Shown piece after piece: positions 1-6,263 of a DNA stretch of 6,300 bases (within the stretch, counting starts at the first letter, position 1; every line of letters begins with the position of its first letter). This DNA is from Cyclobacteriaceae bacterium (GTDB taxonomy: Bacteria; Bacteroidota; Bacteroidia; Cytophagales; Cyclobacteriaceae). The notes beneath the pieces are model-generated. The model saw only the letters and a list, made by a program, of their open reading frames with translations, was not told the origin of the DNA and searched no databases. The stretch covers positions 1 to 6,300 of the forward strand of contig JAOUKJ010000249.1 of NCBI GenBank assembly GCA_029882675.1. Reading direction: 5' to 3'. A program made the position numbers and the translations under genes.

Positions 1-964
1 TCCTTCCCTGCATGGTGTAGTCTTCATAAGCCGGCAGCTGATCCAGCGACCTGGGAAAGGTGATGGGCAGCCTGCCCGAGGGGGAGGTTTTACCAAAGAT
101 GATATCTGCTACCGCATTGCCCCCTTCTTCACCGGGATACCAGGCAAACAGCACGGCATCGGCAAGTTCATGTACTTCGGCCAGGTTCATGGGACATCCT
201 CCGGTGATCACTGCAATAACCGGCTTTTTATGGTTCCCCCTGATTTTCCGCAGGTAATCGATCTGGTTTTTGGGGATGTCGTAATCCAGGCGGTCTCCAA
301 AATAGGGCGAAGAGATCGATTCACCCTCCTCCCCTTCCACATGCCGGGTAAGCCCCATCACAATGATGGTGGCATCGGCCCCGGCTGCCCCTCCTGAAGA
401 CCAGTCCACGGGATTTACATTGGGGCGGTCCAGCGTAGTACCCGGGCTGTATTCCACCTGGCTCCCGTTAGACACCCGTCAGGTGATTCCCTCCAAAAAG
501 GTAACGATGTTGGGGTTTACGCCGAAATAATTGCCCAGCATAGCATCGATCGTAGCCGCATTGGGCCCTACCACATAATACTGGTGGAGGTCATCGGCCA
601 GGGGGAGTACGCCGGCCGCGTTGTATTTTGCCCGCGCCTCATCAGATATCGCTGAGGAGACCCGCAACAGCAGGTCTTCGTCGAAGGTGGCAGCCATGCC
701 AATGGCCTGTGGAAAGACCGTGGCCTTGCCTGAGCGCCCTACGCCGTGCAGGGCTTCATTCCAGTAATCATATGCGGGAATATTCAGCCGTGGGATGGCC
801 GGGGCATTCATTAGCATCTGGGCGGCTTTTTCCTCGAGTGTAAGCCGGCTGATCAGGTCATTGACCCGCTCATCAATACCGGCATCCGGGTTGAGGTATG
901 TCTGTGCTTGTGCGGTGACACCCGCCAGATATAATACAAAATAAAGGAGTGCAGGCTTCATCAT
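1..964 (-). pseudogene. Broken secreted GH3 glycoside hydrolase (beta-glucosidase/beta-xylosidase type), partial at left edge
   Basis: From the ATG at 962-964 the frame gives a signal peptide (KPALLYFVLYLAGVTAQA) and then the GH3 N-terminal start (RVNDLISRLTLEEKAAQM, YDYWNEALHGVGRSG, FPQAIGMAATFD, ISDEARAKYNAA). It then jumps directly to GVLPLADDL and VVGPNAATIDAMLGNY, which in intact enzymes lie after the barrel. The junction is near 611-616. The missing part, by family knowledge some 270-290 codons, would carry the RDPRWGR and KHF motifs and the nucleophile Asp. A TGA at 479-481 follows FLEGIT. Below it the same frame stays open to base 1 and encodes a well-conserved C-terminal sandwich domain (RVSNGSQVEYSPG, MGLTRHVEGEEGES, FGDRLDYDIPKNQ, FAWYPGEEGGNAVADIIFG, SPSGRLPITFP, LPAYEDYTMQGR). 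Two lesions in otherwise conserved sequence suggest recent inactivation. The upstream ATG at 992-994 is less likely, because it overlaps the promoter box. GH3 identity is near certain; the exact sugar is unknown. Confidence 0.9.
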
Positions 965-991
965 AGCTATGTCGTTTAGGTGTGGCACTAC

Positions 992-999
992 CAAATATA
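992..999 (-). promoter_or_regulatory. Bacteroidota -7 promoter box for the GH3 gene
   Basis: On the minus strand this reads TATATTTG, a full match to the Bacteroidota -7 consensus TAnnTTTG. The -33 element is weak: CTG instead of TTG at a 19-base spacing. Transcription would start near 985, about 20 bases before the ATG at 962-964. That excludes the longer start at 992-994 and agrees with the signal peptide beginning at MMKPALL. Confidence 0.55.
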
Positions 1000-1325
1000 A
1001 ACGGCCATAGCCACTGTTCAGGTCGCTGTTTTAAAGGTACAAAAATTTTAACCCGGTCTTTGTTTCTCCCTAAGGCACAGGAGATTGCCTGAAAATGTCA
1101 TACAATGTCTCAGCGCTGCAAGGGCCGCGCTGCGGGAGGTGTAAAACGTTGAAAAAAGGTAGTATGGCACCCTTGAAAAAGGCATGAGATTTCAATACAA
1201 TAAGCAGGTTTTTCCGGTTTTCCGGTTTGAACAGTACAACCCCTGTTTTCATTTCGCGAAAGACAATGGGATTTGTTTATAATATATACTAACTTAGGCT
1301 GTAATAGACGATTAAAACACAGCTC
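1000..1325. other. Divergent intergenic region between the GH3 pseudogene and the aminotransferase
   Basis: No convincing gene is visible. A 60-codon open frame on the minus strand (1070-1252) has no recognisable motif and looks fortuitous. The A/T-rich stretch 1271-1300 just before the aminotransferase should hold its promoter. The best -7 candidate is TAACTTAG at 1290-1297, one base off consensus, but the nearest TTTG (1272-1275) is only 14 bases upstream, so it is not called. A short direct repeat, TTGAAAAAAGG at 1149-1159 and TTGAAAAAGG at 1173-1182, has a 24-base period and no known meaning. Confidence 0.5.
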
Positions 1326-2675
1326 ATGAAAACCCCCAAACTTACCCGCAGGCAGGCCCTGGCAGCAACCTCAGCCGGGGCATTGGGCGCTATGGCCACC
1401 TGGTCACCGCTTCAGGCCTTTGATATCGCTTCCGGCAATCACGGACAGCTCGCCGCCACAGGTGGTCAGCCCGTGCGCATGGCCGCATGGCCCGAATGGC
1501 CCATCTGGGATCCTTCGGCAGAAGAAGACGTCCTCACCATGCTGCGCTCAGGAAAATGGTGGCGCGGCAAGGGAGAAAGTGTGGAAGAATTTGAAAAGAT
1601 GTATGCCGAATTGCTCGGCGCAAAGGGCTGTGTGGCCACGGCCAGCGGCACCACCGCCCTGGCAACGGCCCTGCAGGTAGCAGGCGTGGATGCCGGCGAT
1701 GAGGTGTTGGTGTCACCCTATACTTTTATTGCCACCTACAACGTCATCTTCCTCAACAAAGCCCTGCCCGTATTTGTGGATACCGACCCGGAAACTTTCC
1801 TTATGAATACGGATAAAATTGAGGAACGTATCACAGATCGCACCACAGCTATACTCCCTGTCCATATCTTTGGGCTGCCTGTTGATATGAATGGCGTGAA
1901 CAAAGTAGCTGAAAAGCATCAGCTGCCCGTAGTTGAAGATGCCTGTCAGGCCTGGCTGGCTGAATATGACGGGAAGAAGGCGGGCACCCTGGGGAATATG
2001 GGGTGTTTCAGCTTCCAGAACTCCAAAAACCTGCCGGCAGGTGAAGGCGGGGCCATTGTAAGTAATGATGAGGCCCTGCTCGACAAGTGCTGGTCCCTGC
2101 ATAACTGTGGCCGTCCGTACGGGGTGGTACAGGGAAAAACGCCCATCCCTACCCGGGGCACCAACCGGCGCATGCAGCAGATACAGGCCATCACCCTCAT
2201 GTCGCAGATGAAACGGATCAAAACCGATGCCGATGTACGACTTGAAAATGCGCAGTACCTGGACGCCAAACTGGCTGAAATACCGGGCATCATCCCCTAT
2301 AAGCTGGCCAAAGGTGCCACAAGGTCGGCCTACCACCTCTACCCTTTCCGTTATAAAAAGGAGGCCTTTCATGGGGCAGACAGAAGTAAGTTTATCAGGG
2401 CATTACAAGCCGAGGGCATACCCTGTTATTCCGGTTATGGTAAGCAGAACAAATATGAGATTATCGATGAAGCATTGAATTCCAGGGGATATCAGCGATT
2501 GTATTCTAAAGAACGGCTTGACCGCTGGCGGGAAGAAAATGTATTGCCCGGCAATGACCAGTTATGTGAAGAAGCCGTTTGTTTCTTTCAGAACATGCTG
2601 CTGGGCACGCGAAAGGATATGGATGATATCGTGAATGCGATCAGTAAAATTTATGAGAACAGGAACCAGCTTTGA
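1326..2675 (+). CDS. Tat-exported DegT/DnrJ/EryC1/StrS-family PLP aminotransferase
   Basis: This is a fold-type I PLP enzyme of the sugar-aminotransferase family, which normally transfers an amino group from glutamate or glutamine to a keto-sugar. Residues 1-31 form a twin-arginine signal: TRRQAL at 7-12, a mild hydrophobic stretch (ALAATSAGALGAMATW), and probable cleavage after LQA at 29-31. The enzyme body starts near residue 55. SGTTAL (107-112) forms the phosphate-binding turn, EDACQAW (204-210) supplies Asp205 for the pyridine nitrogen, and FSFQNSKNLPAGEGG (228-242) contains Lys234, the expected Schiff-base lysine. GTNRRMQQIQA (278-288) is the family's substrate/PLP segment. At 449 residues it is longer than cytoplasmic members (about 360-400); the signal and linker account for the excess. 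All key residues are present, so it should be active. Export through Tat implies that it folds with PLP in the cytoplasm before reaching the periplasm. No sugar-nucleotide genes flank it, so the substrate cannot be stated. The start is set by the signal; no Shine-Dalgarno sequence is visible. Family certain, location likely. Confidence 0.95.
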   Translation: MKTPKLTRRQALAATSAGALGAMATWSPLQAFDIASGNHGQLAATGGQPVRMAAWPEWPIWDPSAEEDVLTMLRSGKWWRGKGESVEEFEKMYAELLGAKGCVATASGTTALATALQVAGVDAGDEVLVSPYTFIATYNVIFLNKALPVFVDTDPETFLMNTDKIEERITDRTTAILPVHIFGLPVDMNGVNKVAEKHQLPVVEDACQAWLAEYDGKKAGTLGNMGCFSFQNSKNLPAGEGGAIVSNDEALLDKCWSLHNCGRPYGVVQGKTPIPTRGTNRRMQQIQAITLMSQMKRIKTDADVRLENAQYLDAKLAEIPGIIPYKLAKGATRSAYHLYPFRYKKEAFHGADRSKFIRALQAEGIPCYSGYGKQNKYEIIDEALNSRGYQRLYSKERLDRWREENVLPGNDQLCEEAVCFFQNMLLGTRKDMDDIVNAISKIYENRNQL

Positions 2676-2785
2676 TGCCCAAATTTGAGCTATTGACTCA
2701 TTGTACGCCTATCAACAAAATTTTTGAAAACAGCTTCAAATTAAGGTTATTCAATTTCTTTCTGATGAATAAGGCGTGTTAAATA

Positions 2786-2824
2786 CTTTCCAGCCCCCTG
2801 GGGCGGGAAAGCATCTTTTTCTTT
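2786..2824 (+). terminator. Probable intrinsic terminator downstream of the aminotransferase
   Basis: CTTTCC (2786-2791) pairs with GGAAAG (2806-2811). After one A-G mismatch, GCCC (2793-2796) pairs with GGGC (2801-2804), leaving a small C/T/G loop. The stem is followed by CATCTTTTTCTTT. It lies 110 bases past the stop codon, so the transcript would have a moderate 3' tail. On the minus strand the hairpin is followed only by AGTATTTAACA, so termination of the convergent small gene here is less sure. Confidence 0.6.
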
Positions 2825-2861
2825 AATACCAAAATACGCTTGCGGATTTTAGGGAATAATT

Positions 2862-3029
2862 TTAATTATCACAGAAAACAAAAGTAGCAGGCCCGTTGAT
2901 TTCTGCTTCAATGTCTTTTATATCCACCTCCGGCGCCTTTTTCACCTTCGTATCCACCGTACGAATGGCAACAGGGTACTTTTCATCAATTTTTTTGAGG
3001 AATTCTTCAGCGAGATTTAATAATAACAT
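2862..3029 (-). CDS. Possible small acidic/basic protein of 55 residues, unknown function
   Basis: Minus-strand ATG at 3027-3029, TAA at 2862-2864. The product begins MLLLNLAEEFLKKIDEKYPV, continues through IRTVDTKVKKAPEVDIKDIE, and ends GPATFVFCDN. It is rich in Lys, Glu and Asp; the first 18 residues could form an amphipathic helix. There is no signal peptide or transmembrane segment, and I do not recognise a family. Evidence for a real gene: protein-like composition, an A-rich leader (AATAAAAAGAT) before the ATG, an in-frame stop just upstream that fixes the start, and a perfect -7 box at 3086-3093. A second tiny frame (minus, 3036-3107, MTGNNTFEVLLYIKVLKSFI then VLK) ends six bases before this ATG, but the promoter box lies inside it, so it is probably not translated from that promoter. 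It could also be a gene remnant or a chance frame. Confidence 0.42.
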   Translation of the reverse strand: MLLLNLAEEFLKKIDEKYPVAIRTVDTKVKKAPEVDIKDIEAEINGPATFVFCDN

Positions 3030-3085
3030 ATCTTTTTATTTAAGGACTATAAACGACTTCAATACTTTGATGTATAACAACACCT

Positions 3086-3093
3086 CAAAGGTA
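3086..3093 (-). promoter_or_regulatory. Bacteroidota -7 promoter box upstream of the 55-residue frame
   Basis: The minus strand reads TACCTTTG, a perfect TAnnTTTG match. The -33 position offers only TTT at a 20-base spacing instead of TTG. Transcription would begin near 3079, giving an untranslated leader of about 50 bases before the ATG at 3027-3029. Confidence 0.4.
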
Positions 3094-3410
3094 TTGTTTC
3101 CGGTCATGCGTGTAAATACCTAGAATTAAGTATTTTTATACGTATATATGAGTACAAAAGCTTGATCCACTTCACGCAGTGTCCCGAAGGTTCTATTGTA
3201 ATTTACTACCCCAATATTTTTATGGACGATCGGGCAATTGGGGAATAAAACGATCTGTCGATTGAAATTAAGCACTTAATCCCCCTTCACGAATAGTCGT
3301 TAACGGTCTGCTAGAGGATGAAATGTGGGTAATACAATCCGGGAAAAGTGAAAAGAAGAAAGGCAACGCTATTTTTTTTAAAGTGTCTGCACTATCGTTG
3401 AATTTCCTTA
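3094..3410. other. A/T-rich intergenic stretch without a clear gene
   Basis: No RNA gene, insertion sequence or convincing coding region is seen. Two plus-strand open frames abut in different phases. One is open from 3078 to its TAA at 3246-3248 and contains TQCPEGSIVIYYPNIFMDD. The other is open from 3272 to its TAA at 3419-3421 and contains VVNGLLEDEMWVIQSGKSEK. Neither has a good start. They may be remnants of one decayed gene or may be chance. Confidence 0.4.
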
Positions 3411-3440
3411 TTGCACAGTAATTTAAAAATGTTTACTTTG
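3411..3440 (+). promoter_or_regulatory. Promoter candidate for the MFS transporter gene
   Basis: TTG at 3411-3413, exactly 19 bases, then TTACTTTG at 3433-3440. This matches the Bacteroidota pattern TTG-N19-TAnnTTTG except for the second base of the -7 box. Transcription would start near 3447, leaving an A/T-rich leader of roughly 110 bases before the transporter ATG, long enough to hold a regulatory element, though no known riboswitch is recognisable. Confidence 0.5.
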
Positions 3441-3555
3441 GTCGCTGAAATAAATCTAACTTAAACCTGTATATTACGTAAAGGCTTCTTTTGGTTGAAT
3501 AGCCTTACTCAATCGGACACGGGAACTTTATATAATATACCAAAACCTAAATACT

Positions 3556-4776
3556 ATGAGTGATAATAACAAAAGACTATTTTACGGCAGTTGTTTTGCC
3601 TTGATAACAACAGCCCTTTCCTTCAGCATCCGGGCAGGGATACTGCCGCAGTTGGGGGAATCATTTAACCTGACTGCACAGCAGTTGGGATACATAAACC
3701 GGATGTGGTTTTTGGGATTTCCGATTTCAATGGTCTTAGGGGGTATATTTTATAATACAATAGGCCCGAAAAATATCATGAGATTCGCTTTTGTAGCACA
3801 CACTGCTGGTATACTTCTTACTATTTATGCTGGCGGGTACGGCGGTCTGTTGATATCCACCCTGCTGATCGGATTGGGCAACGGGTGTACAGAAGCAGCC
3901 TGTAACCCGATGATTGCAGATAGCTATGAAGGTAAAATGATGAACACACTGCTTAACCGTTTCCACATGTGGTTTCCCGGAGGTATTGTACTGGGAAGTG
4001 TGGTTTCCTTGTTTATGACCAACTGGGGAATGAGCTGGCAGGCGCAAATATGGATTATTTTGGTGCCCACCGTGATATACGCCTACCTGTTTTACGGACA
4101 AATATTTCCTAAACCACGGAGTGCAGAAAGTGCCTCTCTGAAAGGAAACCTCAAGGCCATGGCTACTCCTCTTTTTATTTTCATCAGTATTTGTATGACC
4201 ATGACGGCCATTTCTGAATTTGGCCCTACACAGTGGGTGGAATTAATTCTGTCAAAAAGTGGTGCTCAGCCCATGCTTGTCCTTGCTTTGATCACAGGTA
4301 TTATGGCTTTTGGAAGATATTTCGGCGGGGAGTTTGTACATAAGTTTGACCAAACCGGCGTATTGCTGGGATCAGCTGTAGTGGCTTCCCTGGGCATCTT
4401 TTTACTCAGCACTTTCACCGGAGGAATGGTATATGTTGCCGCTGTACTCTTTGCCGTCGGCATCTGTTTTTTCTGGCCCAATATGATCGGATTCACAGCC
4501 GAAAAAATACCAGCGAGTGGTGCTATAGGGATGTCTATTGTAGGTGCTTTCGGGATGTTTTCAGTTTCCATCTGGCAGCCCATCATTGGCGGATGGATCG
4601 ATAGCGCCCGGGAAAGGGCAGCGGCTACAGGTATGGAAGGTGATGCGCTTGAGCTCATCGCCGGCCAGGAGACACTGCAGTCAATGATTACTTTTCCCGT
4701 GATTTTGATCGTGCTCTTCACCTTTCTCTTATTCTGGATGAAGAAAAGACAAACGCCTGCAGTACAAACGGCTTAG
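3556..4776 (+). CDS. MFS transporter, probable sugar or sugar-derivative importer
   Basis: A 406-residue inner-membrane protein with twelve hydrophobic segments, near residues 10-28, 49-68, 75-92, 96-115, 140-158, 163-180, 203-222, 238-257, 268-286, 290-308, 324-346 and 376-394, and a central cytoplasmic loop (about 183-202, PKPRSAESASLKGNLK). The length and 6+6 layout are normal for the major facilitator superfamily. Notable conserved-looking segments are GLGNGCTEAACNP (106-118) ending helix 4, NRFHMWFPGG (134-143) entering helix 5, GRYFGG (253-258) after helix 8 and FFWPNMIGF (305-313) at the end of helix 10. The body resembles Bacteroidota MFS proteins often found beside Gfo/Idh/MocA dehydrogenases, which suggests uptake of a sugar, polyol or keto-sugar by proton symport; the actual substrate is not readable. 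The start at 3556 follows an A-rich leader without a Shine-Dalgarno sequence. A strong terminator closes the gene, so it appears to be monocistronic. Confidence 0.92.
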   Translation: MSDNNKRLFYGSCFALITTALSFSIRAGILPQLGESFNLTAQQLGYINRMWFLGFPISMVLGGIFYNTIGPKNIMRFAFVAHTAGILLTIYAGGYGGLLISTLLIGLGNGCTEAACNPMIADSYEGKMMNTLLNRFHMWFPGGIVLGSVVSLFMTNWGMSWQAQIWIILVPTVIYAYLFYGQIFPKPRSAESASLKGNLKAMATPLFIFISICMTMTAISEFGPTQWVELILSKSGAQPMLVLALITGIMAFGRYFGGEFVHKFDQTGVLLGSAVVASLGIFLLSTFTGGMVYVAAVLFAVGICFFWPNMIGFTAEKIPASGAIGMSIVGAFGMFSVSIWQPIIGGWIDSARERAAATGMEGDALELIAGQETLQSMITFPVILIVLFTFLLFWMKKRQTPAVQTA

Positions 4777-4800
4777 GTCGGAAAAAAATTTCTTTTCAAG

Positions 4801-4846
4801 AACGAGTACATTGCCAGAGAGATCTGGCATGTACTCGTTTTTTTTT
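4801..4846 (+). terminator. Strong Rho-independent terminator after the MFS gene
   Basis: AACGAGTACATTGCCAGA (4801-4818) pairs with TCTGGCATGTACTCGTT (4823-4839) with a single bulged T and a GAGA loop, followed by a run of nine T (4838-4846). The 17-pair stem starts 24 bases after the transporter stop. The A-rich bases just before the stem could let it act on the opposite strand too. Confidence 0.93.
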
Positions 4847-5044
4847 GTAGAGACAAGAAGCAAGAATGATGAATGTCAGACATCGACCCGCACCTGTGGG
4901 GAACAATTGTTAATTGCTTTTAACCCTCATGACAAATCCTATTGCATAAACCGGGTTTAAGACCAAAAAGATCACCACCAAACAGTTTCTGGGATATAAA
5001 AAAGTCCATTCCAAAAGATTTCCCGATAACTTTTTCAAACATAC
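4847..5044. other. Intergenic leader upstream of the oxidoreductase, with short dyads
   Basis: No gene is visible. Two short perfect dyads occur: AACAATTGTT (4902-4911) and TAAACC-G-GGTTTA (4947-4959). Either could be a repressor or activator site for the downstream gene, but short palindromes are common in A/T-rich DNA and no regulator gene lies in this window to pair with them. Confidence 0.3.
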
Positions 5045-5078
5045 TTGCCTAATATTTAATAACCTGTTAATATTAAGG
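5045..5078 (+). promoter_or_regulatory. Weak promoter and overlapping dyad before the oxidoreductase
   Basis: TTG at 5045-5047 stands 20 bases before TAATATTA (5068-5075), which keeps only four of the six fixed bases of the Bacteroidota -7 box. An imperfect inverted repeat, CCTAATATTTAA (5048-5059) against TTAATATTAAGG (5067-5078), covers the same bases; its right arm contains a perfect 10-base palindrome. A weak promoter overlapped by a dyad would fit a regulated gene. Transcription would start about 27 bases before the ATG. Confidence 0.25.
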
Positions 5079-5108
5079 TTCTAAACTATCAAATTAAAAA
5101 ACAGACAA

Positions 5109-6263
5109 ATGAGCAGAAAACTTAGAATGGGTATGATCGGGGGCGGAATAGGCGCATTTATAGGCGCTGTACACAGAATCGCCGCTGGTATAGACGGACA
5201 AATAGAACTGGTTTGTGGCGCCCTAGACATCGATCCCGAAAGGGCCGTTCAGGCCGGTAAAGAATTGTACCTGGATCCTGCGCGTTCATACAGGACTTAC
5301 GATGAAATGTTTGAGAAGGAAAGTCAGCTCCCCGCAGACCAACGCATGGATTTTGTAACCATCGTCACACCTAATTTTGTTCACTTTGATCCGGCAAAAA
5401 AGGCCCTGGAACATGGCTTTCACGTGGTTTGTGAAAAGCCCATGACTTTTTCCACGGATGAAGCACTGGAACTGGATCGCCTGGTAAAAGAAACCGGACT
5501 TACCTTTGCCCTGGCACATACATACACCGGCTACCCCATGGTGAAGCAGGCCCGTGATATGATCAAGGCCGGTGAGCTGGGTAAAATTAGAAAAGTAGTG
5601 GTTGAATATCCCCAGGGTTGGTTGTCCACGCCGTTGGAACAAACCGGCCAGCAGCAGGCCGCCTGGCGTACAGATCCCAAAAAATCAGGCAAGGCGGGCT
5701 CTGTAGGTGATATTGGAACCCATGCTGAAAACCTGGCTGAAACCATTACCGGTTTGCATGTCACTGAGTTAAGTGCAGATGTTACAAAATTTGTTGAAGG
5801 CCGGATGCTCGACGATGACGCCAACGTACTCCTCCGTTTTGAAAATGGTGCAAAAGGTGTGCTTCACTGTAGTCAGATCGCTGCCGGGGAAGAAAATGCC
5901 CTTAACATCAGGGTATACGGAGAAAAAGGCGGTATCCAGTGGCACCAGCACGACCCCAATACCATGTATGTGAAATGGCTCGACAAACCCATGGAAGTTT
6001 ACCGCACGGGCAATGGATATATGGGTGAGGCTGCAGCAGCACATACGCGTACGCCCGCAGGACATCCGGAAGGTTATCTCGAAGCTTTTGCCAATATCTA
6101 CAGGGGCTTTACCAAAACCGTACAGGCAAAGATAAGCGGCAGTAAAGTCGATCCCGTCTACAGCGATTTCCCCTCTACGCACGAAGGTGTGCGCGGCATG
6201 AAATTTATCGATGCCGTGATTGAATCGGGCGAAAAGAACGCTGCGTGGGTGAAGCTGGATTAA
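5109..6263 (+). CDS. Gfo/Idh/MocA-family NAD(P)-dependent oxidoreductase
   Basis: A 384-residue cytoplasmic enzyme with no signal peptide. The Rossmann domain begins with GMIGGGIGAFIGAVH (8-22), whose glycine-rich turn binds the dinucleotide. VTPNFVHFDPAKKALEHG (86-103) is followed by CEKPMTF (108-114), the family's EKP motif with catalytic Lys110. The C-terminal sheet domain carries WRTDPKKSG (186-194) and GDIGTHAENLAE (200-211); Asp201 and His205 sit where this family places its substrate and proton-relay residues. All expected residues are present and the length is normal. Such enzymes oxidise or reduce a hydroxyl of sugars, inositols or glycosides, some at C3; the substrate here cannot be fixed. 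Start at 5109: GGGIG falls at the usual distance from the N-terminus, and the leader AATTAAAAAACAGACAA is typical of Bacteroidota. A terminator separates it from the upstream transporter, so any partnership is functional rather than by shared transcript. Catabolic partners such as a sugar isomerase may lie past the right edge. Confidence 0.95.
   Translation: MSRKLRMGMIGGGIGAFIGAVHRIAAGIDGQIELVCGALDIDPERAVQAGKELYLDPARSYRTYDEMFEKESQLPADQRMDFVTIVTPNFVHFDPAKKALEHGFHVVCEKPMTFSTDEALELDRLVKETGLTFALAHTYTGYPMVKQARDMIKAGELGKIRKVVVEYPQGWLSTPLEQTGQQQAAWRTDPKKSGKAGSVGDIGTHAENLAETITGLHVTELSADVTKFVEGRMLDDDANVLLRFENGAKGVLHCSQIAAGEENALNIRVYGEKGGIQWHQHDPNTMYVKWLDKPMEVYRTGNGYMGEAAAAHTRTPAGHPEGYLEAFANIYRGFTKTVQAKISGSKVDPVYSDFPSTHEGVRGMKFIDAVIESGEKNAAWVKLD

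Noticed and set aside
479..481. TGA in the GH3 frame as a recoded sense codon (for example glycine in the Gracilibacteria code).
   Set aside because: The aminotransferase ends on TGA at the expected family length, no other gene uses in-frame TGA, and the GH3 copy is already broken by the deletion. The standard bacterial code fits.
1070..1252. 60-residue minus-strand frame in the divergent intergenic region.
   Set aside because: No recognisable motif, no promoter box upstream and no plausible leader; likely a chance frame.
1713..2372. 219-residue minus-strand frame inside the aminotransferase gene.
   Set aside because: It lies wholly antisense to a gene with intact catalytic motifs and shows no family features of its own.
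2722..2742. Possible hairpin TTTGAA...TTCAAA just after the aminotransferase.
   Set aside because: Short A/T stem with no T-tract after it; the hairpin at 2786-2811 is a better terminator.
2896..3123. 75-residue plus-strand frame.
   Set aside because: It is antisense to the 55-residue frame, Ser/Phe/Thr-rich as expected of a shadow, and lacks a promoter match.
5769..6182. 137-residue minus-strand frame inside the oxidoreductase gene.
   Set aside because: Antisense shadow of a well-supported gene with no recognisable domain.
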